Assembly (NCBI GenBank): GCA_003952965.2
Contig: RXIC02000065.1
Coordinates: forward strand, 116,791-180,790
Direction of reading: 5' to 3'
Origin: Morella rubra
Taxonomy: Eukaryota > Streptophyta > Magnoliopsida > Fagales > Myricaceae
DNA length: 64,000 nucleotides
Both the position numbers and the translations under genes were made by a program. Numbering within the stretch: the first letter of the stretch is position 1; every line of letters starts with the position of its first letter. This document shows, one piece after another, positions 34,100 to 45,939 of this stretch. The notes beneath the pieces are model-generated. The model did not search any database, had not been told where the DNA came from, and was given only the letters and a program-made list of their open reading frames with translations.

Positions 34100-34234
34100 C
34101 ACTACAAGAAAAATGATTTTAAGTGACAAATACAATATTATTTGATGATAGGTCAAAGCTAAATTTTGTCACATTCTTAAAGAGCAACTTTTCTTTTTGC
34201 ACAACAAAAAAATTTATGTTGTTAAAAAAAAGGT
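34100..34234 (+). mobile_element. Duplicated left end of the Pack-CACTA
   Basis: CACTACAAGAAAAATGATTT and about 110 bp that match the first part of the element at 35001. It stops at GGTTC, where promoter copy B begins. It is a by-product of the tandem duplication, not a separate insertion. Confidence 0.75.
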
Positions 34235-35000
34235 TCTCAATTTTGCCATCATCCAACCTCGGGAATATATTACTGAACGAGATTTTTCTTTCACTAGTGC
34301 TGTTGTTTTTGTAAGGGTTATCTGCGGCATGACATTTAAATAGTGAGAATAGAGACTATTTTAGGGGTTTGGATATCTTAAAAATAGTCACTCCCGCCAT
34401 TTTTGTTTTATTGTTCTAAGAAAATGCTTGATATAGGGTTGGAAGGACTCCACCTAAGAGTCAGTTGAAAATTGAGATCTATTTATTATATTTTATCTAT
34501 TTTCTTGGGTAAAAAGTGACAAATTATAAGTCGTTCGGTAGATTTTGAAAACTCCATAGATAAAGCATCATATACATTGAGAGAAAGTGAGAGAGAGTTG
34601 GTTGATACTTTATTTGGCTTGATTAAACTTTAAAAAAATATAATTTCAAACCTGAATTCTGTATCTATTAATAATCGTTGCGGAAATATTTTTAAAATCT
34701 AACCTCCCGTCCTCAATTGGTGGCAGAGAGTACTTGAGGATTTTCGTTTTATCCCTTAATTATTTCTCGGGAGAGATAGCATAGGAATTGATAATTGCCA
34801 ACTGCGCCTCCTTACAAGTTCTGAAGTTCCGTAACAATTTAGTTTTGGAGACAGCTTTTCTGGCAGCATCAATCCCTCATGAAAGCAATCCTCTCTCTGA
34901 CTTGACAATATTTTTTGGCAAGACACGAGACTATATATGATTGTGTCCCAGAGGCCTATTTCGAAGATTTTAATCTCAATATATGCAGAGTTTAGTTACA
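34235..35000 (-). promoter_or_regulatory. DEFL promoter copy B without a gene body
   Basis: Repeats the DEFL-2 upstream region, including TATTTAAAT (34334-34342) and the two start codons (near 34247-34252). Only about six codons follow before the sequence turns into CACTA end sequence, so any transcript would lack the peptide. Confidence 0.75.
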
Positions 35001-37974
35001 CACTACAAGAAAAATGATTTTAAGTGAAAATTTTTGTCAACTAAATTTTGTCACAAAAGAGCAATTTTCGTGACAAAATTAAATTTTGTTACTAAAAAGG
35101 TTCACGAATGCTTATCCTGAACGTTATTAAAAAGTTTGAACATACTTAGGTGACGAATATCAACTGTCACAAATTTGTGACCATCAATTTGTCATAAATT
35201 TTGACACATCGTTCGAACATTAGTAAATAAACTTTGTGCTTATTTTCCTGTGCTTCTATTGTGTTTGTTTTGGTGAATAATAGTATTTTCTTTTTATTTT
35301 CTCGATTTCTTTTTCTTTTGGATTGGTCATGCATTCTGAGTGTTTGGACTGCTGCTTATTATTCTCGGAAAGCTTCAGTTTGGATTCTAAAAGATTCTTG
35401 TCCAGATTATATGAACAAAGTAAACTTCATATTTTTGTATTATTTGCGACAGAATAATTTCCCCGGTGCTAAATGATTCTAACGTCTATTGGTAATTCCA
35501 GGCTGAGGAGTGCTTGAAAGGGGAGAAAGAGAGGGTGTCTCATTACTTGCATTCTAGTGGTGAGCCAAACCTACTGGAGGTTTGTACTTGCTTTTTTTTT
35601 TTATTCTTTCTTCTTTTTCCCATGGAATCCTGCTTTTTGGCATGGGAGTCCTATGAATAGAGGTTTTGTTTTTTAAAAAACCTGCTTGTAAGTTGTTCCT
35701 TGATTGTTACAGTCTCTTTCCATGTTTCACTACAAAATGGGTATATCTCACTGCTATTCAGCTGTAATAAGTGACTTTTTCTTCCTTGACAATCTATTTG
35801 GTGATTATTTAGCATTCAAATAGCTTTTCACAAAGGATCTGAGAGTTGAGCAATTATTGCTCGTTTCTTATTACCCTTTGTTTTTGGTGTTTAATGGTGT
35901 CCAAGGTGGATGATTTAGCAAGGATGTTTAGGCTCTTTTATCCTGTTTCTAGCATATTTAAGCAGGTTAGCAGCTTCTAATTAGGTGTTATCCTTTTCCC
36001 TTCAAGTTAAAGGGGTTATTATGATACATTTAGGATTCTAGAAAACCCGTATTTTTGGCTCATCTTCCTTTTTTCTTTGTATGTTCTCTGCTGCTCTGCA
36101 ATGCGGCATTTACTGCTGAAGGAACAGCCTTGGTCAAACTGGCAGAAGATGCTGCAAGCAACAAGGTCTATGCCTTGACTTTCTCCTCTTTTAATCTTTT
36201 GACTATTTTGGGAAACACATATCGAAAAGGTTCAATTTCAATTTGTGTCGCATTTTCCTTTTCCAAGTAAGAAAGATAAGATGTCTTGGTTTACTTGACT
36301 GTCTTTGAGAGCCCTTCATTGCTTACTAAACATTTAATGTGTCTAGAGCACACAATGGGATCTGTCAAAATCAAGTTAGTAGTTAGATGCCTTTAAGCTG
36401 CATTCTAGTTGGTTCCTCCTTTTAACATATTCTATTTAGTTCTCTTTTTTTCACAGGCAGAGAAGAAGGACGTGGTTGATTTGTAGGAGTAGATAATTGG
36501 GTGCAACTTGTACTTGTAGATTTTGTGTGGACTGTTTAATGATTTGAAACTGATAGTTGTTTTGCTTTTCATGTTTTTGTTAGAAAAGTGATTTAATTGC
36601 ATGACAAATACCTTGCATATGTGAATAAATGTTTCTCCAGCCATAACCTATTTCACAAGGTTTGTATGAGAGAATGGATTCAAGGTTGTCATTACCAGAG
36701 TCATATGTTCCTATACATCTAAATGTTTCTGTTTTTTATTTTGGACACTCAAGGAGGCTTTTGAGGTCATCTGCAACAAGGGTGTTGCTGGAAGCTCGAG
36801 TGCAAAACTACTTGCTACATTTTGTGATAACATCCTCAAGAAAGGTGGAAGTGAGAAACTAAGTCATGAAGCCATTGAAGAAACCATTGAAAAGGTCTCC
36901 TTTACTCCTGATGAGCTATTCACTGTAACTTCTAATAGACATATTTGTAACTTCTTAGCTTCTTGCCTGCAGGTAGTAAAGTTGCTTGCTTATATTTCAC
37001 GACAAAGACCTATTTGCAGAATTCTACAGGTATATTGTAGTCCTATTTTCAGCTGATTGGTTGGTTGCCTTAGGCACCAAGTATTTTTGTACACCTTCAT
37101 TTGAGGCAAACTTCTGGTTCATGGGATTCTAAACAAGCCTATATGTTTTTCCATGTCTTTCATTTTTCACTAACCCGGTTTATAATTGAATTTCAGGATC
37201 AAAATATGGGATTGAGCAATAATAGAGCATATGGCACAGAATATGGAGCAATATAGGAAATTACCCAATTTCAACTGCTGGATTTAGATCATGAACAATT
37301 TATTTTTTATTTGTAATTGAACCATAGGCATGTAGTAATGTTTTGTTTTGTTGTATTTTGAATAATGTTTATTTAATATATTTTATTTCCTTATGTTAAT
37401 CTTGGAATCTTTACGTATTATCTTATTGAACTTGGAGTACGTTATTTAAAATAAAATTAAAACATTTCTTGAACTTCAGAAAAGTAATTTCAAATGGATA
37501 AGATAATTATTCAGAAAATTTGTGACTAAAAAAATGTGTGGCAAAAAGTCACCCTTTCATAATGACAAATAAAATATGTCACAAAAAAATAGTCTTTAAT
37601 GATGACAATAAAATTCGTCACAGAAAAAACCTTTTGTGACAAATTTTAAATTTTGTCACAAAAAGTCATAAACAAAGAATACCTGTTCGAACAGGTTATA
37701 TGCTGTTTGAATGGTTTTTTGTGATGAAATAAAAAATTTATCAGAAAAGATAGAAATCCGTTCGAACGGGTCTTATGCCGTTCCAATGCAAAACGTTCGA
37801 ACGGAATTTATGTTGTCCGAAACAGTTTTACGTGACACTGAAATTGTCACCTAAAACCTTTGTTGACGCGCTTTAGGTAACAACTTGATTTTGTCACTCA
37901 AAACCTTTTGTGACAAAAAGTGGCAATCTGGGTGACAAATTTTTTTGACAACCAAGGTGATTTTTCTTGTAGTG
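35001..37974 (+). mobile_element. Pack-CACTA transposon carrying cullin exons
   Basis: A 2974-bp element with CACTACAAGAAAAAT at the left and ATTTTTCTTGTAGTG at the right, flanked by a 3-bp duplication ACA (34998-35000 and 37975-37977), as CACTA transposases make. The ends carry subterminal GTGACAAA/TTTGTCAC words and GTTCGAAC palindromes. The paralogous blocks at 40171-40180 and 56591-56600 show the uninterrupted target GTATACAGGACG. No transposase is encoded; the interior is CUL1-type cullin exon and intron sequence, so it is non-autonomous. Confidence 0.92.
35502..37029 (+). pseudogene. Captured CUL1-type cullin gene fragment, exons and introns
   Basis: Five exon pieces with introns kept match the middle of cullin-1, the SCF ubiquitin-ligase scaffold: 35502-35579 ([16 protein letters not shown]), 35906-35965 (V-D-D-L-A-R-M-F-R-L-F), 36109-36165 (T-A-E-G-T-A-L-V-K-L-A-E-D-A), 36748-36894 ([17 protein letters not shown]) and 36973-37029 (V-V-K-L-L-A-Y-I-S). 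A-E-K-K-D-V-V near 36458 also belongs, but its frame meets a TAG soon after. One canonical exon between the first two pieces is missing, the second lacks about seven codons, and the last has a +1 shift. Start, cullin homology C-terminal part and neddylation region are absent. Plus strand, same as the element. Confidence 0.88.
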
Positions 37975-37977
37975 ACA

Positions 37978-38365
37978 GGACGTTGAAGTACTTGAGCCAC
38001 TACCACAAAAATCACTTTGGGTGTCTAAAAAATTTGTTACAAAAGGTTCTTTGTGAAAAATCGAGTTGTCACGCGTTTGTCACGGTAAGCCGTCAGCAAG
38101 ATTTTAGGTGACTGTTATAGTGTTTCCTCATAGGAAACCATCGGATGGAAAACTAAACCATCTTGATGGTTTTTTGCTTGCTTTATGATTTTCTCTCCGT
38201 TCGCATTAAGCGTGCGAACGTTTTGTACAAGGTGATGAACCTTTTTTGACATTGAATATACGTGGGGCCGATGTGAAAACACGTGTGCATGACGTTTCAA
38301 TTTCTGACAAATTCAAAAACAACGTTCGAACAACCATATAGTACATGTTGATGCTCAATAAATTG
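37978..38365. other. Linker with short CACTA-like MITE, block 1
   Basis: At 37998-38122 a 125-bp sequence starts CACTACCACAAAAATCAC and ends GTGACTGTTATAGTG, resembling a tiny CACTA derivative (paralogue 56618-56744), without a clear target duplication. It is followed by AACGTTCGAAC-containing sequence. Confidence 0.45.
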
Positions 38366-39172
38366 AGTATGGTTGCACATACCTCAAGGACTACCCATCC
38401 TTCTCGCATTCGTCCTTCAGAGTAAATGCACCTTTCATACTTATATATGGTACTGACTATCCTATTTAGCCCCATAACATATTATAACATAGCAAAACAT
38501 CTCACTTTCATTTATATAAAATTTTTTTCTTTCTTCCTTTTGAGAAAATTAATGCAAATGCTCATGATGTGCTCAATGACAAATATTCATGTTGTGTATC
38601 ATTCCAGTTTTTCGAAAAACATAATTTTTCCACTTACCTTAACCTACTCGAGCTTGTGGTGGTTCATTGCCTACAATTGAGTCATACTAGGTCGTTAATA
38701 TTATTATACTTGATGCAACAAATAATCCATTCAATTTCAACCAAAACATGTTATAGTTAAGTCAGCATATATTCTTTACTACCATCATAGTTCTATATAT
38801 AAATCTATTTTACTATCATTTGAACCCATTAAAATTGGGTTCAAAATGGAATCTGCACACTCGACTATAACATATTAAACTTCGGGCAATTCGTAGCTTT
38901 TGCCTCTCAAAAATTTTAATTGAATAAATTGATGGGCGCCTTCAAGCTGGTGACAGCTCTGATGTGTCCAACTTCAAAAATTCATAACATGATAAGTATA
39001 TCTTCAAAATTGAAACTAAACACGTTTATGGAATTTTCTAATATACTTAAATATAAGGGTAAAAATCATAAAAATCGGATCTGATTTACTATTTCAAACA
39101 TGCTTCACAACAGATACAAATCCTAGAGTAAATACAGTTGTTTCATAAAAATCGGATCTGATTTACTATTTG
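38366..39172 (-). mobile_element. Inverted LTR fragment b'-1 (fossil)
   Basis: The reverse complement matches part of the long LTR (24550-25390 region of copy 1), for example GAGATGTT..., AAGTATGAAAGGTGC and the direct repeats around GAAGGACGAA. It is more diverged from the forward LTR than the unit copies are from each other, so it is a separate, older insertion. It ends abruptly at 39172, where DEFL-3 sequence begins. Confidence 0.75.
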
Positions 39173-39190
39173 AGTGCGCCAGTTGGGTGA

Positions 39191-39418
39191 TCAACAAGAC
39201 AATGACAGAAATTTTGGCGTGGCCTTTCAAAACCTTGCATTGTCCTCCTTTGGAACATCTTCATGCACTGGCTGTCGCAGGTCTGTCATCCTCACCTGAT
39301 ACACTATGGTTGTCAGAGCACATTTTAATGCTTCTTGGCACGCCACTTTTTGGCAATCTAAGCATAATATTATCATGGCCACGATAAGGACAAGGGGGAG
39401 AACTCTCAATTTTGCCAT
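39191..39418 (-). pseudogene. Defensin-like gene copy DEFL-3, broken
   Basis: The minus strand keeps the full signal peptide (M-A-K-L-R-V-L-P-L-V-L) and start of the mature peptide, but the rest has been eroded by several small changes and no longer gives the cysteine pattern. The upstream region (39419-40170) with TATTTAAAT at 39511-39519 is kept. Its sequence variants match the unit 2 gene DEFL-5 better than the nearer DEFL-2. Confidence 0.8.
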
Positions 39419-39510
39419 TATCCAACCTTGGACCTTGGGAATATATTACTCGAACGAGATTTTTCTTTCACTAGTGTTGTTGTTTTTGTAAGGGTTATCC
39501 GCCGCATGAC

Positions 39511-39519
39511 ATTTAAATA
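39511..39519 (-). promoter_or_regulatory. TATA-like box upstream of DEFL-3
   Basis: TATTTAAAT in the same place as in DEFL-2 and DEFL-5, about 93 bp upstream of the start codon. The promoter is kept although the reading frame is lost. Confidence 0.5.
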
Positions 39520-40177
39520 GTGATAATAGAGACTATTTTAAGGGTTTGGATATCTTAAAAATAGTCACTCCCTCCATTTTTGTCTTATTGTTCTAAGAAA
39601 ATGCTTGATATAGGGTTGGAAGGACTCCACCTAAGAGTCAGTTGAAAATTGAGATCTATTTGTTACATGTTATCTATTTTCTTGGGTAAAAAGTGGCAAA
39701 TTATAAGTTTACGGTAGATCTTAAAAGCCCCATAGATAAAGCATCATATACATTGAGAGAAAGTGAGAGAGAATTGGTTGATACTTTATTTGACTTGATT
39801 AAACTTTAAAAAAATATAATTTCAAACCTGAATTCTATATCTATTAATAATCGTTGCGGAAATATTTTTAAAATCTAACCTCCCGTCCTCAATTGGTGGC
39901 AGAAAGTACTTGAGGATTTTCGTTTTATCCCTTAATTATTTCTCGGGAGAGATAGCATAGGAATTGATAATTGCCAACTGCACCTCCTTACAAGTTCTGA
40001 AGTTCCGTAACAATTTAGTTTTGGAGACAGCTTTTCTGGCAGCATCAATCCCTCGTAAAAGCAATCCTCTCTCTGACTTGACAATATTTTTTGGCAAGAG
40101 ACGAGACTATATATGATTGTGTCCCAGAGGCCTATTTCGAAGATTTTAATCTCAATATATGCAGAGTCTAGTATACA

Positions 40178-40560
40178 GGACGTTGAAGTACTTGAGCCAC
40201 TACACAAAATCACTTTGGTTCTAAAAAATTTGTTACAAAAGGTTTTTTTGACAAAATCGAGTTGTCACCCGGTTTGTCAGCGGTAAGCCCTCAGCAAAGA
40301 TTTTAGGTGACTGTTACATGTTCCTCTAGGAAACCGTCGGATGGAAAACTAAACCATCTGGACGGTTTTTTGCTTGCTTTACGATTTTCTCTCCGTTCGC
40401 ATTAAGCGTGCGAACGTTTTGTACAAGGTGATGAACCTTTTTTGACATTGAATATACGTGGGGCCGATGTGAAAACACGTGTGCATGACGTTTCAATTTC
40501 TGACAAATTCAAAAACAACGTTCGAACAACCATATAGTACGTGTTGATGCTCAATAAATT
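40178..40560. other. Linker, block 2
   Basis: Paralogue of 37978-38365, with GTACAAGGTGATGAACC and AACGTTCGAAC. Bases 40175-40177 (ACA) mark the empty site of the Pack-CACTA. No gene is seen. Confidence 0.6.
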
Positions 40561-41990
40561 GAGTGTGGTTGCACATACCTCAAGAACTACCCATCTTCTC
40601 GCATTCATCTTCGAGTGGGTGCAAATAATTAGGTACGGTACCAACCATCCTATTTAGATAACATAGCAAACATCTCACTTTCATTTATATAAAATTTTCC
40701 TTTCTTCCTTTTTGTAAAATCAATGCAAATGCTCATGATGTGCTCAATGACAAATATTCATGTTGTGTATCATTCTTTTCGAAAAAACATAATTTTTCTA
40801 CTTACCTTTACCTACTCGAGTTTGTGGTGGTACCATTGCCTACAAATGAGTCATACTAGACTTAAATAATTAGAATTTCACTTGATGCAACAAAAATCAT
40901 TCATTTCAACCAAAACATGTTATATTAAGTCACATATATTTCTTTACTAACCATCAGTGGTTCTATAATATAAAAATCTATTAACTATCATTGAACCCAT
41001 TAAAATTGGGTGCAAAATGATCCTCACACTTCATGCTATTATTAAAACTTAGGGTAATTCGGAGCTCGTTTGCCACTCAAAAGATTTATCGAAAATACAA
41101 GTTGATGGGCTCAAGCTGGCAGCTCGACCAACTTCAAAAATTCATAACTTGATAAGTATAGCTTCAAATTGAACTAAACAAGTTTTGGAATTTTCTTCTT
41201 TAATATACTTAAATTTAAGGATAAAAATCATATAAATCGGATATGATTTACTATTTCAAAAATGCTTCACAACAGATACAAATCCTAGAGTAAATACAGT
41301 TGTTTCCAACTTGACGCTCCTAACTTTGAAAATTTGTAACTTGTTTATCTTTTCTGGAAATCTCAAAAGTCTATTTCAAAATACTGTTACTTTCTAAGTT
41401 TAATTTTCAAAACTGGAAATACATAAATATGAACTGAAAATACCTTTCAAATAAATTTAACAATGTTTGAAAAATCTGGAACACACCACTGCATCTCCAA
41501 CTCAATCTCTGATTTTCAAAACTACATAACGTATTTAGTACAGTCTCAAATAACACAAAATTTATTTTAACATGCTCATATTTCATAAAGGTAAAATTCA
41601 AGAGAAACCTCATAAGTATCTGATTTGAAATGGGTCCTTAAAAGACCTCCAAACTAAGAAAGAAATCTGGAACGTTTTACCTTGTGTCCAGTTTACACAT
41701 TAAACTTCAAAACCACGTAACTCAATTGTTTTTCAACCAAAACGCATGAAATTTGTCTCAAAATGCTCACCTTTCATAAACTTAAAGTTCAATCCCTAAA
41801 CCCTTAAAATCCAATTTGACATTACCCCTTAAATGATATTCAGAACAAGCAAAGAGTCTGGGACGCACAAGGCTGGGTGATAGCTTGACATCTAAACTTT
41901 AAAAATTCATAACTCACTGAATATATATCTAAATCACCTGAAATTACCCCTTAAATAATATTCGAAACTCACTGATTACACACCAAGCAA
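40561..41990 (-). mobile_element. Inverted LTR fragment b'-2 (fossil)
   Basis: Reverse-complement match to the middle of the long LTR, from the GAAGGACGAA region down to the TTTCAGGTGATTCGG region (24035-25390 of copy 1). Ends CAATCCTTGTT, then joins the forward LTR of unit 2 directly, giving a head-to-head arrangement of LTR pieces. Confidence 0.8.
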
Positions 41991-44900
41991 TCCTTGTTGA
42001 AATTTTACTTTGTCACTCCTAAGTGTTGCACTATCCTGAATTATTGAAAAAGGAAATGTATGGTTTAATTTAAAATTTATGACCAAGGTGAAATTTTACT
42101 TTATATTTATTTTGGTTTATTTTGTTAATATCCAAATTTTATATTGTGTTCTAGTCTTAAAATAAGCATGTTGATTTTAGATCTTTGTTTTGTATGATAG
42201 GGTGTATTTTAAATTCTTTTAGAAATTAGAGTCCCATTATTTTGAATTTTTATAGCTAAATTATAAATTTACAAAAATTCAAGTACCTTAAATTTAATTT
42301 ATGAGTCTTACATTAAAATTAGGGAATTAAGAAGAATGAAGGGTAGAATTTCAAATACATAGAGAGTAGGGAGAGAAAAATTTAAAAGACTTAAATGTGT
42401 TGCCCATGAGACCCAATGGGAATAGGCGATAGAAATAATGTTGGGACAATTAAGTCAATTGACTTCCCTTCTCTTCTTTCTTCTCCATCGTCAACCATTC
42501 CTCTCCCATTTTTCATTCTACACATACAGGTTAGAGAGAGAGAGAGAGAGAGAAAGAGAGATGGAGATAGAGTTAGAAGTGTGAAAGGGACCGAAGACAA
42601 AGAAGAAACGAAGAAGAAGAACTCGCGGATTTCTTTGGTGATTCAGTATGTTTTGAGAGAATAACTTAAAATCTTTATTTTTTTTTCGGTTGCATATAAT
42701 GATATAGAGTTAGGTTCGGTGTACAGGGTTGAGGAGAAGTGAAGAGCATCAGAAAAATCGAAAGAAATCAAGGAAAATAGTTGTGGCTATGTTTGGCTAA
42801 TTCTCAAAAATTTCCACAATCACTTTTTCATTAATTCCAATATTTTTTTCCAATAACTTTTACAAATCCAAAACTTTTACAAATCCAACAACTTTTAACA
42901 AATTTTTCACCAATCCCAAGAGAATCTACACTACCTCTAACAAAAAAAAAAATTATCTTAATCATTACACAAAAAATTTTCAAAACCAAACCAAACATAG
43001 CTATATATATGTTGTGAAACTGAAGGAGGAAGGGATTTTTGATAGAGATTTGGTTGTTTTGATTGTGTTTGTGTATCAAAATGTTTAGAAACTTGTTTAG
43101 ATTAGATATAATTCGTTGCATGTGTGATTTAGTATATAAAGATTCAAGAAATCGATTTGAAACCAATTGTTCTGTAGAAAAATTAAGTTCTGCAGAATAG
43201 AGTCTCATTAGGGACTACTTTTATGTTGATTCTTGTACTGTTTTGATACCAAATCAATTTTATCTGAAAATTCTTTCAAAACCAAGGATTTTGACAAAAA
43301 TTTCAGGTGATTCGGATATATATTGAGTGGGTTATTAATTTTTTAAAGTTTAGATGTCAAGCTGTCACCCAGCCTTGTGCGTCCTAGACTCTTTGCTTGT
43401 TTCGAATATCATTGAAGGGGTTAGATTTTAATGGGTTAGGGCTTGGACTTTAAGTTTATGAAAGGGGAACATTTTGAGACAAATTTCGTGCGTTTTACTT
43501 AAAAACGAGTGAGTTACGTGGTTTTGAAGTTTGGTGTGTAAACTGGACACTAGGTAAAATGTTCCAGATTTCTTTCTTAGTTCGGAGATCTTTTAAGGGC
43601 CCATTTTCAAATCAAATTGTTATGCGGTTTGTCTTGAATTTAATTTTATGAAATAGGAGCATGTTAAAATAAATTTTGCGTTGTTTGAGTCTGTACTGAA
43701 TAAGTTATGAATTTTTGAAAATCAGAGGTTGAGCTGGAGATGCAGTGGTGTGTAGTAAGTAACATTATTTTGAATTTGAAATTTTGAAATTTCGAGAAAA
43801 AATAAACAAGTTACAAATTTTCAAAATTAGAAAGGTTAAGCTGGAAACAATAGTATTTACTTTAGGATTTTTACTGTTGTGAAGCATTTTTGAAATAGTA
43901 AATCATATCCGATTTTTATACTTTTTATCTTTAAATTTAAGTATAAGTATATGAAAGAAGAAAATTTCAAAACTTGTTTCGTTCAATTTGAAGCTATACT
44001 TATTAAGTTATGAATTTTTGAAGTTGGACACGTTGGTTCTGTCATCACTTGGAACGCGCCAGCAACTTGTATTTTTAAATAAATATTTTGAGCTGCAAAC
44101 GAGCTCTGAGTTACCCTAAGTTTTAATATGTTATAGCGTCAAGTGTGAGGATCATTTTGACACCCAATTTTAATGGGTTCAGTGATAGTGAAATATAATT
44201 TTATATTATAGAACCACTGCTGGTTAGTAAAGAAATATATGTGACTTAGTATAACATGTTTTGGTTGAAATGAATGATTGTTTGTTGCATCAAGTGAAAT
44301 TCTAAATCATTTAAGTGACGACCTTAGTATGGCTCACTTGTAGGCAAGGAACCACCCAAGCTCGAGTAGGTAAAGGTAAGTAGAAAAATTATGTTTTTAA
44401 AAAAACTGAAATGATACATAGCATGAATATTTGTCATCGAGCACGTCATGAGCATTTGCATTGATTTTCTCAAAAGGAAGAAAGGGAAATTTTATGCAAA
44501 TGAAAGTGAGATGTTATGTTATGTTACGATATGTTATGGGGCTAAATAGGATGATTAGTACTGTACCTAAGTATGAAAGGTGCATCCATACTGAAGGACG
44601 AATACGAGAAGGATGGGTAGTCCTCGAGGTATATGCAACCACACTGAAGGACGAATGCGAGAAGGTGTGGACCTCTAAGGGTCGTGTCTTGCCATCAGGC
44701 CTGGGGCCACATCAAGGGCTAGCTTGACCAAATGACATGTTCCCAAGGGAAAGGGGAACAGTTCTGAAAGGAACGCACAACTCTGACTATAGGGGTAAAT
44801 GAAGTGATAGAAGTTGCCCAAATAAAGATGAAAAGACTTTTTAAACTAAACTTCAAGTACAATAGTCTTATGCATAAACATGCATTTACTTACATATTTG

Positions 44901-45129
44901 TATGTTACGTAAGAACGCGTGAGGATCTACGTGGCAACCATCGATAAGAAAATAAATTTTGAGTTGTATTTTCAGAAACTAAAAGTGACTCATACTTTCT
45001 AAATTATTAACAACGAGTGAAAAAAAAAATTTCGTTGCAAGATTAAGTTAAATGCGTTGGAGCATTCTTCGTGGCGAACGCTCATAGCTGTCATTAGCCC
45101 CCTTTCGAGCTAGCGTTTACGGCGTGACA
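41991..45129 (+). mobile_element. Long LTR, copy 2 (5'-truncated, fossil)
   Basis: Matches 22733-26251 of copy 1 and ends GGCGTGACA. The primer-binding site TGGTATTAGAGC follows at 45136-45147. A Tourist-like MITE is nested at 42786-43001 and a GA tract at 42535-42559. Confidence 0.8.
42786..43001. mobile_element. Tourist-like MITE inside the LTR, copy 2
   Basis: Same GCTATGTTTGG inverted ends as 23523-23735, inherited with the duplicated segment. Confidence 0.65.
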
Positions 45130-45265
45130 GTTAAGTGGTATTAGAGCGAAAATTAGGGCACTAGGAATTGGCTACTCAATTCTGAGATGTCGGGGATGCC
45201 AGAATTGTCATGTGTATATAAATAACTGTTAGAATACTTACATAGTGATGACGTTGTAGTGCAGG

Positions 45266-45775
45266 ATGTCACCTAGAAGACCACCCAGGAATCGAAACTT
45301 GAATCGGGGGCCCGAAGAACTGGGCGTCACTCTTGATGACGTTTTAAGGCACATGGCTCAGCTTGTCGCAGAGCAGGTGCAAGAAGGGGCGAATGTGGAT
45401 GGGGCAAGAGATCGCCTTAAAGGTTGCACCGTTGACCAATTTAACCGTCAACACCCGCTGGTGTACAATGGTAAGGGGGACGCTGTGTTGGCTGAAAACT
45501 GGCTCTTAGAGAGATTGGAGGAGGCCAGATTAGAGATAGAGGAGATGAGGGCTAGACAGATGGAATATGAAGAGCTTATGGTCAAGCGGCCAGAAATGGA
45601 GTAGACTATGCGAGAGCATCCATAGATGATGGAGGAACAACAACGGAAGAAAGAAGAAGAGCATCATAAGATGATGCAGGAGCAGTAACGAAACCTAGTA
45701 GAACAAGAAGAACAGAGGATGCAACTAATTGTACAACAGATGCATGAATAGATATGATGGAGCACATCAAACAGC
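45266..45775 (+). pseudogene. gag N-terminal remnant (fossil), copy 2
   Basis: Paralogue of 26389-26900 with the same F-N-R-Q-H-P-L-V-Y and A-E-N-W-L-L-E motifs. A fossil fragment. Confidence 0.75.
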
Positions 45776-45939
45776 TGACATCTCATATGACACCCAAACG
45801 AAAATTTGGGTCGATTATGTATTTTTACTAGCACTCTATCCAACAAATTGCTATCTCATTTTATTTGACCTTTAGTTCGTTCCTGTGTTTGTATTGGGTG
45901 TGCGTAGAATAATTTAATGCATTTCTTTTACAGCTGGAC

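Larger units (their letters stand above)
33330..34234 (-). repeat. DEFL-2 promoter block, copy A of a 0.9-kb tandem duplication
   Basis: The first codons of DEFL-2, its upstream region and the first about 130 bp of a CACTA terminus (from 34100) are repeated in the same order at 34235-35104, with few differences. Confidence 0.85.
19529..41990 (+). repeat. Tandem segment, unit 1
   Basis: First copy of a large direct repeat. Its left edge is the point (GTTATTAGGTCAG) from which 19529-25079 matches 58470-64000 almost base for base, and 22733-32850 matches 41997-52370 apart from insertions and deletions. Besides the shared parts, this unit has a Pack-CACTA, a 0.9-kb local duplication and an extra defensin-like/LTR block. 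Confidence 0.9.

Noticed and set aside
22661-41990. Forward and inverted LTR pieces as the two LTRs of one element
   Set aside because: True LTR pairs are direct repeats. These are inverted and clearly more diverged from each other than the tandem units are.
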